Shown piece after piece: positions 49,657 through 59,555 of a DNA stretch of 64,000 nt. Within the stretch, counting starts at the first letter, position 1; each line of letters begins with the position of its first letter. This DNA comes from Chiayiivirga sp. (lineage in GTDB: Bacteria; Pseudomonadota; Gammaproteobacteria; Xanthomonadales; Xanthomonadaceae), in contig JALCLA010000001.1 of NCBI GenBank assembly GCA_022647565.1, forward strand, positions 1,413,117-1,477,116. Direction: 5' to 3'. A program made the position numbers and the translations under genes. Under the pieces are notes generated by a model that worked only from the letters and a program-made list of their open reading frames with translations, did no database searches and was not told where the DNA came from.

Positions 49657-51828
49657 TCAACGCACCGGCATGCCCGGCGCGGCGCCGCCATCGGCATCGA
49701 GCAGGAACAGGTCGCCACCGTCGAAGCCGGCCGACAGGATCATGCCTTCGCTGATGCCGAAGCGCATCTTGCGCGGCGCGAGGTTGGCGATGAACACCAC
49801 CTTGCGCCCCACCAGCGTCTCCGGTTCGCCGTAGCTGGCGCGGATGCCGGAGAAAATCTGGCGCCGGCCGAGCTCGCCCGCATCCAGTTCGAAGCGCAGC
49901 AATTTGTCCGAGCCTTCGACGACGCCGCAGGCCAGCACGGTGCCGATGCGCAGGTCGAGCTTGGCGAAATCGTCGATGCCGATCAGGCCCGCCGCAGCGC
50001 TGGCCTCGGTTGCCGGTGGCTCAACCGCAGGCTTCCTGGCCTTGGCCGATCCTGACTTGGCCGGTGTGACAGTCGCTTCAGCAGCGGGCTGCAGCGACTC
50101 CTTGCTGGCCTCCACCATGGCCTCGACCTGCTTCGGGTCGATGCGGGTGAGCAGCGGGTCGTAAGGCGCGAGCTTGCGATTTCGAATGGGCTTCCCGATG
50201 CTGTCGAACCGCGCGATGACCGATTCATCGCCCAAGAATCTTCCTGCGCGCCTTGTCAGTTCAGGAAGGATGGGGTGAAGGGCGACAGCCAGATCTTTGA
50301 ACATGTTGATGCCGACGAAAAGAACGATGCGAAGATCGTCTTTCTTCGTGGGGTCCTTGGCCAGCGACCACGGAGCCCATTTGGCGATGAACTCATTCGC
50401 CACATCAGCCGCCGCCATGACCTCGCGCGTGACTCGGCCGAAGTCTCCTGCCACATAGTGCTTGACGGCATTTTTCAAGGTAGCCGTCACCCAGCCGAGA
50501 CTGAAAATGGCATTCGCCTCAAGGTCTGCGGGTGGCGATGAGCTCAGCCAGTCGATGTTGCCTACCTTGACCTGATGCTCCTCGAAACTCTCCGTTGCCG
50601 ATAGTTCGCGGTTAAACGTCGTCTCGTTCAATTTCGCGCAGCGGCTCGCGATGTTCACGAACTTGCCCACCAGATCCGAATTCACCCGCTGCGCGAAATC
50701 CTCGAGATTGAGGTCGAGGTCGTCCACGCCGCCCGACGACTTGGCCGCGAAGTAGTAGCGCAGGTATTCCGGGTTGAGGCCGGCGTCGAGGTAGGTGCGG
50801 GCCTGGATGAAGGTGCCGCGCGACTTCGACATCTTGGTGCCGTTGACGGTGAGGTAACCGTTCACGTGCAGCGCGGTCGGCAGGCGGTAGCCGGCACCGT
50901 GCAGCACCGCTGGCCAGAACAGGCCGTGGAAGTTGACGATGTCCTTGCCGATGAAGTGGTGCAGCTCGGCCTCGCTGTCGGCGCGCAGCAGCGCGTCGAA
51001 GTCGATGCCTTGTGCATCGCACCAGGCCTTGAAGCTGCTGAGGTAGCCGATCGGCGCGTCCAGCCAGACGTAGAAGAACTTGTCCGGCGCGCCCGGGATC
51101 GGGAAGCCGAAATAGGGCGCATCGCGCGAGATGTCCCAGTCGCGCAGGCCGCCTTCGGCGTCCAGCCACTCGCGCAGCTTGGCCTTGACCCCGGGCACCG
51201 CCACGTCGCCGGCCAGCCAGTCGCGCAGCACCGGTTCGAAACGTCCGACCTGGAAGAAATAGTGTTCGGAGTCGCGCAGTTCCGGCGTGGCGCCCGATAC
51301 CACCGAGCGCGGGTTCTTCAGTTCGGTGGGAGCATAGGTGGCGCCGCAGTGTTCGCAGTTGTCGCCGTACTGGTCGACCGTGCCGCAGTTCGGGCAGTCG
51401 CCCTTGATGTAGCGATCCGGCAGGAACATCGCCTTGACCGGATCGTAGAACTGCGAGATCGAACGGCGCGCGATGTGGCCGCCGGCATCGAGCGCGGCGT
51501 AGATGGCTTCGGTCAGCTCGCGGTTGAGCGGCGAATGCGTGGAGTCGTAGTGGTCGAAGTCGACGTGGAAGGCGGCGAAGTCGGCTTCGTGCGAGGCCTG
51601 CATCGCGGCGATGTACTGCTCCGGACTGATGCCGGCCTTCTCCGCGGCCAGCATGATCGGCGTGCCGTGGGTGTCGTCGGCGCAGACGTAATGCACGCTG
51701 CGCCCCATCATCTTCTGCGCCCGCACCCAGATGTCGGCCTGGATGTAGCCCACCAGGTGCCCGATGTGCAGCGGCCCGTTGGCGTAGGGCAGGGCGTTGG
51801 TGACGACGATGGGAGCGGAAGCGGACAT
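49657..51828 (-). CDS. metG: Methionyl-tRNA synthetase
   Basis: Charges tRNA-Met. 723 residues: HIGH (about residue 21), a zinc knuckle with Cys pairs in CPNCG and CEHCG, KMSKS in KMSKSRGTF, an anticodon-binding helix bundle, a linker and a C-terminal tRNA-binding (Trbp111-like) domain ([13 protein letters not shown]). The stretch coding about residues 397-551 (50175-50640) has clearly different codon use, with AGA, AAA, CTT and other codons rare elsewhere; see findings. First gene of a run with rnfB and czc. Confidence 0.95.
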   Translation of the reverse strand: MSASAPIVVTNALPYANGPLHIGHLVGYIQADIWVRAQKMMGRSVHYVCADDTHGTPIMLAAEKAGISPEQYIAAMQASHEADFAAFHVDFDHYDSTHSPLNRELTEAIYAALDAGGHIARRSISQFYDPVKAMFLPDRYIKGDCPNCGTVDQYGDNCEHCGATYAPTELKNPRSVVSGATPELRDSEHYFFQVGRFEPVLRDWLAGDVAVPGVKAKLREWLDAEGGLRDWDISRDAPYFGFPIPGAPDKFFYVWLDAPIGYLSSFKAWCDAQGIDFDALLRADSEAELHHFIGKDIVNFHGLFWPAVLHGAGYRLPTALHVNGYLTVNGTKMSKSRGTFIQARTYLDAGLNPEYLRYYFAAKSSGGVDDLDLNLEDFAQRVNSDLVGKFVNIASRCAKLNETTFNRELSATESFEEHQVKVGNIDWLSSSPPADLEANAIFSLGWVTATLKNAVKHYVAGDFGRVTREVMAAADVANEFIAKWAPWSLAKDPTKKDDLRIVLFVGINMFKDLAVALHPILPELTRRAGRFLGDESVIARFDSIGKPIRNRKLAPYDPLLTRIDPKQVEAMVEASKESLQPAAEATVTPAKSGSAKARKPAVEPPATEASAAAGLIGIDDFAKLDLRIGTVLACGVVEGSDKLLRFELDAGELGRRQIFSGIRASYGEPETLVGRKVVFIANLAPRKMRFGISEGMILSAGFDGGDLFLLDADGGAAPGMPVR

Positions 51829-51892
51829 CAGGAGGCATTTTCCGGAAAGCGGCCGAGGATTATCCCAGAACCCGCGCGCGACAGCGCCCCAA

Positions 51893-51923
51893 CGAAAAAG
51901 CCCGGCTTGCGCCGGGCTTTTCG
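51893..51923 (-). terminator. Terminator of the TonB-dependent receptor gene
   Basis: Hairpin with a GCCCGGC stem and TTGC loop, A-run and T-run on the two sides, 22 bp beyond the receptor stop; it also precedes metG on the same strand. Confidence 0.85.
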
Positions 51924-51944
51924 AAGCGACATCTGGGTCGTGGA

Positions 51945-54770
51945 TCAGAAGGTCACGTCCAGCTGCGCCGACACTTCACGCCCGATCGGGCTGAAGGCAC
52001 GCCAGAAGTACGGGTAGGTGTTGAATCCATCGTCGCGCGGATGGAAGTTGTTGAAGATGTTGTTCACGAAGAACGAGAGCTTGACGTTCTCGGTGATCTG
52101 CTTGCCGAAGTTCGTGTTCCAGGTGTGGAAGGGCGAGATGCGGCCGGTTTCCTGCCAGTTCGGCAGGCTGCCGTAACGCATCCAGAACAGGTTCGCCGTC
52201 CAGTCGCCCTTCGCCCACACGATGGTGCTGCGCATGCGGCTGCGGAAGTCGAAGTTGGTCAGCTCGTCGCGATAATCGCGGCGCACGGCATCGGTGGCGA
52301 ACGGCTGCAGTTCGCTCTTGAGCGTGTGCGACCAGGCCAGTTCCCAGCCGAAGTTGCCGTAGCGGTCGGTGTCGACCTGCCAGGTGTAGGCAGCATCGAT
52401 GCCGGTGACGCGGCGGAACGACTGGTTCACCGGGCCGCTGCGGACTTCGGTGACGCGGTCGGTGGGTTCACCCGGCGCCGCGGTGCGGGTCACGCGGCTG
52501 AGGATTTCCTGACAGAAGCCCGAATCGGCCGAGAACGCATAGGGCTGGCGATTGCGGGTCAGGCCGGTGCGGCAGCCACCTTCGGCTTCCAGGATGTAGG
52601 CAGTGCTGAGCGTGGTGACGGCGCCTTCCAGCTCGATGTCGTAGTAGTCGGCGCTGATCGACATGTTGTCCCAGAAGTCCCACACCAGACCGGCGCTCCA
52701 GGAAGTACCTTCTTCTTCCTTCAGCGTCGGCTCGCCCTGGCTGGTGGCGAACACCGAGTAGGCGTAGGTGGCGCCGGCGCAGCTCGACTGCCCCACCGTT
52801 CCGCCCGTGGACAGGCAACGGAAGAAGTCGGTGTTGGTGCTGAAGCCACCGCTGCCTTCGTTGAACACGAAATGCATGTCCGGTGCCTTGAAGCTGGTCG
52901 AGTACTGGCCGCGCACCAGCAGCGAATCCAACGGACGCCATTCCAGGCCGGCGCCGTAGGTCTTGGCATCGTCCACCGCGGTGATGTCGTCGTACTTGTC
53001 GAAGCGGCCTGCGATCGTGGCGGTCAGCGATTCGAGCAGCGGAATGCGGAACTCGGTGCCGAGGGCGTAACGGTCACGCTCGCCGCCGCCGTTGGTGCCG
53101 GTCAGGTTGTAGACCGTGCGGTTGGTCGGAAGGATGCCTTCCGGCGAGTTCAGATCGTAGCCCTGCGAGGTCCATTCCAGCACGCTGGCGAAGCCGACCG
53201 GGCCCGCCGGCAGCTCGAACAGATCGCCCGAGAGCACGAAGTTGGCCTGATTGACGTAGGAGTCGGCCTCGTAGCGCAGCGTGGTGGACATGGCGCGGTA
53301 TTCTTCCGGCGTAATCGGCCGGTAGAAGCGATCCAGGTTGATGTTGTAGCGCGGCGTGCCGGTGCCGGCCAGGCGCGGGCCATAGAAGAAGTCCGATACC
53401 GCCGAGCCGTCGAAACGCGGGCGAGTGCGTTCAGCGCGGTACTCGGCGCGACCGAAGGTGGCGTCCCAGTCGAAGCGGTCGGCGATGCTGCCGCGCAGGC
53501 CGAAGGCCAAGTCCAACGACTTCTCGTAGAAGCGCTGGTAGGTGGCTTCGAGTCCGCCCACTTCCTGCGGCGTGAAGATGCGCTGGGTGAGGACGGTGCC
53601 GTTGAACTGCGGGTTGGTGGCGAAGATGGTCTGGATGGTGCCGGTGCCGTCGATGTGCGGACCGCCAATGAACTCCACGCCACCACTGAGCTTGGACTCC
53701 GAATCGTAGCCCTGCATGCTGACCCAGGCTTCGACCGAGTCGAAGTCCATCGTGCCGTAGACGTAGCCCGAGAGGTCGTCATTGCCGTTGGCAATGGTCT
53801 GGTAGCCGACATCCTTGAAGTAGCCGCAGACCTGGCCCAAGGTGGTCACCGCGCCGGTAGCGGCGCTGACGGTCTGGGTGGAGAAACGCTCCAGTTCACC
53901 GCCGAATGCTTCGCAGGCGCCGGCCGGTGGCGCGAAGTTAGAGCCGGCGGCGGGGCCGGTGGTGCGCCGGATCAGCATGCTGCTGCCCGGCTGCGGGCCA
54001 ACCGAAGGCGGCAGCGGGTTGTCGCGGCGCGAGTCCATGAAATCGCGCTGGAAAGCCCACACCGGTTCGTCGACGAGATATTCGAAGGCGTAGGTCAGGC
54101 TCCAGTTCTCGCCGGTGCGACCGCCCACCCATTGCGCATTGGCGAAATCGCCGCCGCCGGTGGTAGTGGTGCCGACGCGCAGCTTGGCGCTGTCACCATC
54201 GAAGTCGGTCTTGAGCACCACGTTGACCACGCCTGCCACGGCGTCGGAGCCGTAGATGGCCGAGGCGCCGCCGGTGAGGATCTCGATGCGCTCCACCGCC
54301 GCCGAGGGAATGTTGCCGAAGTTCTGGAAGTTGCTCTGCCCGTTGTACGGGAAGGGGTAGTCCGCGGCGCGGCGACCATTGATCAGCAGCAGGGTGCGGC
54401 CCGGGCCGAGGCCGCGCAGGTTGACCACGCTGCCATTGGGAGTGAAGCCACCGGCCGAGTTCAACTCGTTCTGGTTGCTGCCCATGTTGTTCTGCACCAG
54501 CGTGTCGAGCGCATCGAACACGGTGACGAAGCCTTCCTTCTCGAGCTGGTCGCGCGAGATCACCGTCACCGGTGCCGGGCCTTCCACCGTGGAACGCTTG
54601 ATGTTCGAGCCGGTCACCGTGATCCGCTCGAGCTTCTGCTCGGTGCTGGTTTCGGTGGCGTCGTCGTCGGCTTCGTCCTGCGCGAATGCCGGTGCCGAAA
54701 GCGGAAGCGCCAACGCCATGGCCAAGGCCAGGGTGAGCGGGCGGCGGTTGTACCCCAAGTGTGTCGCCAT
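51945..54770 (-). CDS. TonB-dependent outer-membrane receptor
   Basis: 941 residues. Signal peptide (about 1-32), then a plug domain (about 50-200: ITVTGSNIKRS, DALDTLVQNNMG, NLRGLGPGRTLLLINGRRAA and GGASAIYGSDAVAGVVNVV), and a 22-strand barrel ending in Phe. Typical of xanthomonad proteins with the N-terminal plug start. No siderophore or carbohydrate gene sits beside it, so the ligand is unknown. ATG at 54770 has GAGGAA upstream. Divergent from apbC. Confidence 0.9.
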   Translation of the reverse strand: MATHLGYNRRPLTLALAMALALPLSAPAFAQDEADDDATETSTEQKLERITVTGSNIKRSTVEGPAPVTVISRDQLEKEGFVTVFDALDTLVQNNMGSNQNELNSAGGFTPNGSVVNLRGLGPGRTLLLINGRRAADYPFPYNGQSNFQNFGNIPSAAVERIEILTGGASAIYGSDAVAGVVNVVLKTDFDGDSAKLRVGTTTTGGGDFANAQWVGGRTGENWSLTYAFEYLVDEPVWAFQRDFMDSRRDNPLPPSVGPQPGSSMLIRRTTGPAAGSNFAPPAGACEAFGGELERFSTQTVSAATGAVTTLGQVCGYFKDVGYQTIANGNDDLSGYVYGTMDFDSVEAWVSMQGYDSESKLSGGVEFIGGPHIDGTGTIQTIFATNPQFNGTVLTQRIFTPQEVGGLEATYQRFYEKSLDLAFGLRGSIADRFDWDATFGRAEYRAERTRPRFDGSAVSDFFYGPRLAGTGTPRYNINLDRFYRPITPEEYRAMSTTLRYEADSYVNQANFVLSGDLFELPAGPVGFASVLEWTSQGYDLNSPEGILPTNRTVYNLTGTNGGGERDRYALGTEFRIPLLESLTATIAGRFDKYDDITAVDDAKTYGAGLEWRPLDSLLVRGQYSTSFKAPDMHFVFNEGSGGFSTNTDFFRCLSTGGTVGQSSCAGATYAYSVFATSQGEPTLKEEEGTSWSAGLVWDFWDNMSISADYYDIELEGAVTTLSTAYILEAEGGCRTGLTRNRQPYAFSADSGFCQEILSRVTRTAAPGEPTDRVTEVRSGPVNQSFRRVTGIDAAYTWQVDTDRYGNFGWELAWSHTLKSELQPFATDAVRRDYRDELTNFDFRSRMRSTIVWAKGDWTANLFWMRYGSLPNWQETGRISPFHTWNTNFGKQITENVKLSFFVNNIFNNFHPRDDGFNTYPYFWRAFSPIGREVSAQLDVTF

Positions 54771-54902
54771 CGCGGTGATTCCTCGTTCTGTCGTCTGGAA
54801 ATGCGTGATTCGCCCTGTTCCACCGCGCTGTCCGGAACGGACGCAGCGACCCGGTCTCCCCAAGGCTTAACGGGACCATAACACGGCTTTCACGCGCCAG
54901 CC

Positions 54903-54918
54903 ACATTCCTACGAATGT
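54903..54918. promoter_or_regulatory. Possible operator palindrome
   Basis: ACATTC-CTAC-GAATGT, a perfect 6-4-6 inverted repeat in the space between the divergent TonB receptor and apbC, near where their promoters should lie. Confidence 0.35.
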
Positions 54919-54995
54919 TTTCGTTGTGGCCGTTCTGCTCGCTCCCGCAAGGGTCGCTCGCTAGGATGGCGTCCTTTTCCGCGAGGGACGGCGTC

Positions 54996-56084
54996 ATGGA
55001 AGCGATCAAGGATTCGGCCAAGCGACGGCTTTCCGGGCTGATCGACCCGCACAGCGGCCAGGATCTGGTCAGCAGCGGCGCGGTGAAGGGCATCGGGGTT
55101 GACGGCGACAAGGTCGCGGTGGATCTGGTGCTGGGTTACCCGGCCCGCGGCTGGCATGCCGATCTCGCGGCACTGGCCAAGGCGGCGCTGGAGGCCGATC
55201 CGCAGATCACCGCGGCGACGGTGTCGGTCTCGTCCCGGGTCGCGCCACACCAGGTGCAGATGGAGCTGACCCCGCTGCCGCAGGTCAAGAACATCATCGC
55301 CGTGGCCTCGGGCAAGGGCGGGGTGGGCAAGTCCACCACCTCGGTCAATCTCGCCCTGGCGCTGGCGGCCGAGGGTGCGCGGGTCGGCGTGCTCGATGCC
55401 GATATCTACGGCCCCAGCATCCCCCGCATGCTCGGCATCGCCGGCAAGCCCGACACCACCGAAGGCCAGAAGATCGTCCCGAAGCGGGCACACGGCCTGC
55501 AGGCCATGTCGATCGGCTTCCTGATCGAGGAAGACACCCCGATGATCTGGCGCGGTCCGATGGTGACCCAGGCCTTGCAGCAATTGCTCAACGAGACCGC
55601 CTGGGACGGGCTGGACTACCTGATCATCGACCTGCCGCCCGGCACCGGCGACATCCAGCTCACCTTGTGCCAGAAGGTGCCGGTGTCCGGGGCGGTGATC
55701 GTCACCACGCCGCAGGACATCGCCTTGCTCGATGCGAGGAAGGCCTTGCGCATGTTCGAGAAGGTCGAGGTGCCGGTGCTGGGCATCGTCGAGAACATGG
55801 CCATCCACACCTGCTCGAACTGCGGCCACGCCGAGCACATCTTCGGCAGCGGCGGCGGCGAGCGCATGGCGCAGCAGTACGGCGTGCCCCTGCTTGGGGC
55901 ATTGCCCCTGGCCATGCACATCCGCGAGCAGGCCGACGGCGGCACGCCCACGGTGGTGGCGGCACCCGAGTCGGCGGCAGCGGTGAGTTATCGCCAGATC
56001 GCACGCAACGCCGCCGCGCGCCTGTCGCTGCGGGCGCGCAACAAGGCGATCCAGTTCCCGAGCATCGTGATCCAGAACACCTGA
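54996..56084 (+). CDS. apbC: Mrp/ApbC iron-sulfur cluster carrier ATPase
   Basis: Scaffold P-loop ATPase that carries Fe-S clusters. 362 residues: N-terminal DUF59-type domain, Walker A SGKGGVGKSTTSVNLALAL with the deviant Lys, IDLPPGTGDIQL switch and the CxxC-like CSNCG in the C-terminal part. ATG at 54996 has GAGGG upstream; two further in-frame codons upstream are less likely. Confidence 0.94.
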   Translation: MEAIKDSAKRRLSGLIDPHSGQDLVSSGAVKGIGVDGDKVAVDLVLGYPARGWHADLAALAKAALEADPQITAATVSVSSRVAPHQVQMELTPLPQVKNIIAVASGKGGVGKSTTSVNLALALAAEGARVGVLDADIYGPSIPRMLGIAGKPDTTEGQKIVPKRAHGLQAMSIGFLIEEDTPMIWRGPMVTQALQQLLNETAWDGLDYLIIDLPPGTGDIQLTLCQKVPVSGAVIVTTPQDIALLDARKALRMFEKVEVPVLGIVENMAIHTCSNCGHAEHIFGSGGGERMAQQYGVPLLGALPLAMHIREQADGGTPTVVAAPESAAAVSYRQIARNAAARLSLRARNKAIQFPSIVIQNT

Positions 56085-56086
56085 CG

Positions 56087-56108
56087 CACGCCGCCGCAGT
56101 GCGGCGTG
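56087..56108 (+). terminator. Possible hairpin terminator after apbC
   Basis: Perfect 8-bp stem CACGCCGC with a 6-nt loop immediately after the apbC stop, without a T tract. Confidence 0.35.
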
Positions 56109-56197
56109 TGGGCTGCGGGGCGATGGCATAGACTCGACCCGCCGGACGTGGCCGTGGGGGATGCGTCCGTCGCGGGCCGTTCGCCACCGGGGGTCGC

Positions 56198-56803
56198 ATG
56201 CTGCGCTTTGCCTTGGTTCCCATGCTGCTCGGGCTCGCCGCCTGCGGCACGCTCGGCAAACTCGATGCGAGCGCCGAACGCAAGCGCGAGATCGCGGATT
56301 TCTCGCGCGTGGTGGTGGGCGAGTTCGTCGCGAACGACACGCGCGAAGCGAAGGACGAGGACGAGGCCCGTCGCCGCGCCGAGGAAATCGACGCAGGCCG
56401 GCAGGCCTTCTCGGAGAAGATCGCGCAGGAATTGCGCGAGGTCGGCGCCTTCGACGAAGTGCTGGTGGGCGAGGCCAGCGGCCCCGCGCTACGCATCTCC
56501 GGCAGCATCGACCAGTGGGAACCAGGCAATGTCGCGGCGCGCTCGCTGGTCGGGTTCGTGGGCAAGAGCGAGTTCGATGCCCGCGTGGTGTTTGGCGACA
56601 ACGAGACCGGCCAGGAACTCGGAACGCTGAAGGTCAATCGCAACAGCTGGCCGTTGCCGATCGGCACCTTCACCAACGTGGTGCAGTCGGTCGAGTTGCA
56701 CATGGAACTGGCGGCGCGCCGGGTGGCGCATGAACTGGCCAGGGCCAAGGGCCTGGAAATCCCCGAGCCCACCGGGGAAGACGAGCAAGCAGCGGCGCAC
56801 TGA
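56198..56803 (+). CDS. Lipoprotein, DUF4410-like
   Basis: 201 residues; signal with lipobox LAAC (Cys about residue 16). The pattern VVVGEF then [24 protein letters not shown] and [15 protein letters not shown] suggests the DUF4410 family of periplasmic lipoproteins, which I judge by pattern only. Acidic C-terminus. Alone between apbC and dcd on the same strand. Confidence 0.7.
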   Translation: MLRFALVPMLLGLAACGTLGKLDASAERKREIADFSRVVVGEFVANDTREAKDEDEARRRAEEIDAGRQAFSEKIAQELREVGAFDEVLVGEASGPALRISGSIDQWEPGNVAARSLVGFVGKSEFDARVVFGDNETGQELGTLKVNRNSWPLPIGTFTNVVQSVELHMELAARRVAHELARAKGLEIPEPTGEDEQAAAH

Positions 56804-56936
56804 GCCCGCGGCACTGGCCGCTTGTCCACGCCGCAAGCGTGGGCAAGGCCTGGTCGGGATTGCGCTTTCGATTTGCGCGGCTGCCTCCACTAGAATGCCG
56901 CGACCTTGCGGAGCGCCTCCGCCCTGTGGACAGCGA

Positions 56937-57506
56937 ATGAGCATCAAGAGCGACAAGTGGATCCGCCGCATGGCCCGGCAGCACGGCATGATCGAGCCGT
57001 TCGAGCCCGGCCAGGTGAAGCAGAACGCGGGTGGCGGGCGCATCGTCTCCTACGGCACTTCGAGCTACGGCTACGACGTGCGTTGCGCCAACGAGTTCAA
57101 GATCTTCACCAACATCAACTCGACCATCGTCGACCCCAAGGCCTTCGACCCGTCCAGCTTCGTCGACGTGGTATCGGACGTGTGCATCATCCCGCCCAAT
57201 TCGTTTGCACTGGCGCGTACCGTGGAGTACTTCCGCATTCCGCGCAGCACCCTCGTGGTGTGCCTGGGAAAGAGCACCTACGCGCGCTGCGGCATCATCG
57301 TCAACGTGACCCCGCTGGAACCGGAGTGGGAGGGCCACGTGACCCTCGAGTTCTCCAACACCACGCCCCTGCCCGCGAAGATCTACGCCCACGAAGGCGT
57401 GGCGCAGATGCTGTTCTACGAATCCGATGAGGTTTGCGAAACCTCGTACAAGGATCGCGGCGGCAAGTACCAGGGGCAAATGGGAGTCACATTGCCGCGT
57501 ACGTAG
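56937..57506 (+). CDS. dcd: dCTP deaminase
   Basis: Deaminates dCTP to dUTP to feed dTMP synthesis. 189 residues, matching the enzyme: [30 protein letters not shown], catalytic Glu in [15 protein letters not shown] and [11 protein letters not shown] at the end. No clear Shine-Dalgarno, but the N-terminus is conserved. Confidence 0.95.
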   Translation: MSIKSDKWIRRMARQHGMIEPFEPGQVKQNAGGGRIVSYGTSSYGYDVRCANEFKIFTNINSTIVDPKAFDPSSFVDVVSDVCIIPPNSFALARTVEYFRIPRSTLVVCLGKSTYARCGIIVNVTPLEPEWEGHVTLEFSNTTPLPAKIYAHEGVAQMLFYESDEVCETSYKDRGGKYQGQMGVTLPRT

Positions 57507-57599
57507 GGCGTGGAGCGGCCTGCGCTTGGTATCGGAGGGGCCGGCGCGGCGTGACTTTGCCGCACGCCGATTGAGACGTGCGCAATTGATTGGCAGCCC

Positions 57600-57744
57600 G
57601 CGTCCTTCGACTTCGCGCCTTGGGCGCTACGCTCAGGATGAGCGGGGTTCCTGAATGCCGCTCATCCTGAAAACTCATAGCGCCGCCTCCTGTCACAGGC
57701 GGCACCGAGCGCAGGCCGCGAAGAGGCCGAAGTCGAAGGACGCC
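57600..57744. repeat. Large palindromic intergenic element
   Basis: Outer arms of a perfect 16-bp inverted repeat (57600-57615 and 57729-57744) and an inner perfect 13-bp inverted repeat (57633-57645 and 57658-57670). The structure lies between dcd and the CphA-like gene and resembles a REP/MITE-type element; no open reading frame in it. Confidence 0.75.
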
Positions 57745-57773
57745 GAGCCTCTCGTCAACGATTTACGCAAGGC

Positions 57774-59555
57774 TCATTGGGCCGGCGCATCGGCTGCGGG
57801 CGGCAAGGGATCGCCCGCGCGCCAACCGGCGGCTTCGAGCGAGTCGAGCAGTGCATCGGCCTCGGCGCGCGCCCCGAGCGAATGCAGCGGCATCACCAGC
57901 AGGTCGCCGGCGCGGGCCCAGGCCAGGGCTTCGCGCAGGGCGTCGATCTCGCGCAGGCGGATCGTGAGCACGTCGTCGTTCACGCCGTGAAGCAGCAACT
58001 CGTCGCGCAGCAGGGCCGGAATCGCTCCCGGTTCGCGTCCCCGCAGGTAGCCGTCGATGTCCTTGAGCACGATGCGTTGCGGGGCGAACTCGGCGGCGAC
58101 GCGGGCCAGCGCGCGCACATCGGATTCTTCGCGGTTGCCGGCCTGGCCCAGCAGCAGGGCCAGGCGCCCCGCGCCGCGCGATGCGAGCGCCAGCTCCAGC
58201 AAGCCGCGCAGTCCATCGGGGTTGTGCGCGTAATCGGTCACGATGCGCAATCCGCCGAAGTTCCAGCGCTGCAGGCGGCCCGGATTGTCTGCACGACTCG
58301 CACCGAAGCGTCCCAGCACCTGCGCGATCACTTCGATCCCGACGCCCAGCGCCTGCGCCAGCAGCGCCGCCGCCGCGATGTTCGACATGTTGTAGTGCGC
58401 GCGTCCTGCGGCGCTCAGCGGCATCGAAGCGACCGGCCCGAGGTCGTGCTGTCCCGCTTCGTTGCACAGCAGCAAGCGCCCGCCGTGCACGCCGCAGGTG
58501 CGGCCATTGGTCGCACGATGCGCCTGCAAGGCGGGATGGTCGTGTTCGCGCGCAAACCATGCGATGCGATGCTCGAGCTGGCGACCCTTGGCCAGCAGTA
58601 GCGGGTCGTCGGCGTTGAGCACCAGCACGCCTTCCGGCTTGAGCGCACGCGCCAGCGCCAGCTTCACGTCGGCCAGGCCCTCCAGATCGTGGATGCCGTA
58701 TTCGCCGAAATGTTCGATGCTGAGATTGGTGACGGCCGCGGCATCCACCCCGCGCACCGCCAGGCCACGACGCAGGATGCCGCCACGTGCGGTTTCCAGC
58801 ACGGCGGCCTCGACCTCGGGATGGCGCAGCACGCTGCGCGCACCCGCCGGGCCGGAGTAGTCGCCTTCGGCGAGGCGGGCGCGCTCGACATATACGCCAT
58901 CGGTGCAGGACCAGGCGCAGCGCTGGCCGTGCCCGCGAAGCATGGCCGCGAGCAGGCGCACCGTCGTGGTCTTGCCGTTGGAGCCGGTGACCAGGGCCGT
59001 GGGGATCGAATGCAGCGCGTCCCACGGTACCTCCTCCACGCTCGGCAAGGCCGCGAGCGGCCAGCTGCGTCCACCGCGGCCGAGTCCCAGGCTCAGGGTG
59101 TCGTCGTCGAGCAGGACCGGCAGGGACCAGGTCCGCGCCCGATCCAGCAGGGCGGTCAGCGGCGGGTTGCGTTCGGCGGCCACGTGGGCGAGCAAGGTGT
59201 GGCGCGCCGAGTCCTCGTCCCAGCTCGCGGCATGGCCCGGCGCATGGAAAGACGCGTCGCCGATGCCGGTAAGCCAGGCCCACTCGTTCACTTCGGTGGC
59301 GGTGAAGAGCTGGTCCGCCGGAGCGGTGAACGCCAGCGTGGCGCCGCCCGGGTGCTGTCGCACCACGTCGCGGGTGTCGCTCCAACCCAGGACTCGCGAC
59401 ATCTGCTGGACGCGCGCGCGCCACGCCGCATGTGCCTGCGGGTCCGCGGCGTGCGGACCCAGCGTCTGCAGCACCGCGCCGCTGTCGGCGAAGTAGAGGT
59501 TGGGCCCGGTGAGGCGGCGCGAGTCCTCGAACGGCAGCTCCGCGGGCGTGTTCAG
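57774..59555 (-). CDS. CphA-like Mur ligase family protein without ATP-grasp domain
   Basis: 593 residues. Starts with a ~180-residue N-terminal region that I do not recognise, followed by a Mur-ligase central domain with P-loop GSNGKTTTVRLL (about residues 187-198), ETARGGILRRGLA, NADDPLLLAKG and a C-terminal ligase domain with DYAHNPDGLRGLL. It resembles the second half of cyanophycin synthetase; the ATP-grasp half is absent. The likely start is CTG at 59555, whose bases overlap the cphA stop as CTGA, with GAGGA just upstream; no ATG or GTG is close. The intact P-loop suggests catalytic function, perhaps in cyanophycin chain initiation or a related ligation (inference). Confidence 0.82.
   Translation of the reverse strand: MNTPAELPFEDSRRLTGPNLYFADSGAVLQTLGPHAADPQAHAAWRARVQQMSRVLGWSDTRDVVRQHPGGATLAFTAPADQLFTATEVNEWAWLTGIGDASFHAPGHAASWDEDSARHTLLAHVAAERNPPLTALLDRARTWSLPVLLDDDTLSLGLGRGGRSWPLAALPSVEEVPWDALHSIPTALVTGSNGKTTTVRLLAAMLRGHGQRCAWSCTDGVYVERARLAEGDYSGPAGARSVLRHPEVEAAVLETARGGILRRGLAVRGVDAAAVTNLSIEHFGEYGIHDLEGLADVKLALARALKPEGVLVLNADDPLLLAKGRQLEHRIAWFAREHDHPALQAHRATNGRTCGVHGGRLLLCNEAGQHDLGPVASMPLSAAGRAHYNMSNIAAAALLAQALGVGIEVIAQVLGRFGASRADNPGRLQRWNFGGLRIVTDYAHNPDGLRGLLELALASRGAGRLALLLGQAGNREESDVRALARVAAEFAPQRIVLKDIDGYLRGREPGAIPALLRDELLLHGVNDDVLTIRLREIDALREALAWARAGDLLVMPLHSLGARAEADALLDSLEAAGWRAGDPLPPAADAPAQ

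Noticed and set aside
52041-54881. Long open frame on the plus strand opposite the TonB receptor (946 codons)
   Set aside because: It mirrors the receptor gene; composition is typical of an antisense shadow in GC-rich DNA and no domain is seen.
57507-57773. A small gene between dcd and the CphA-like gene
   Set aside because: The space is filled by nested palindromes and the short open frames have no start signals or conserved features.
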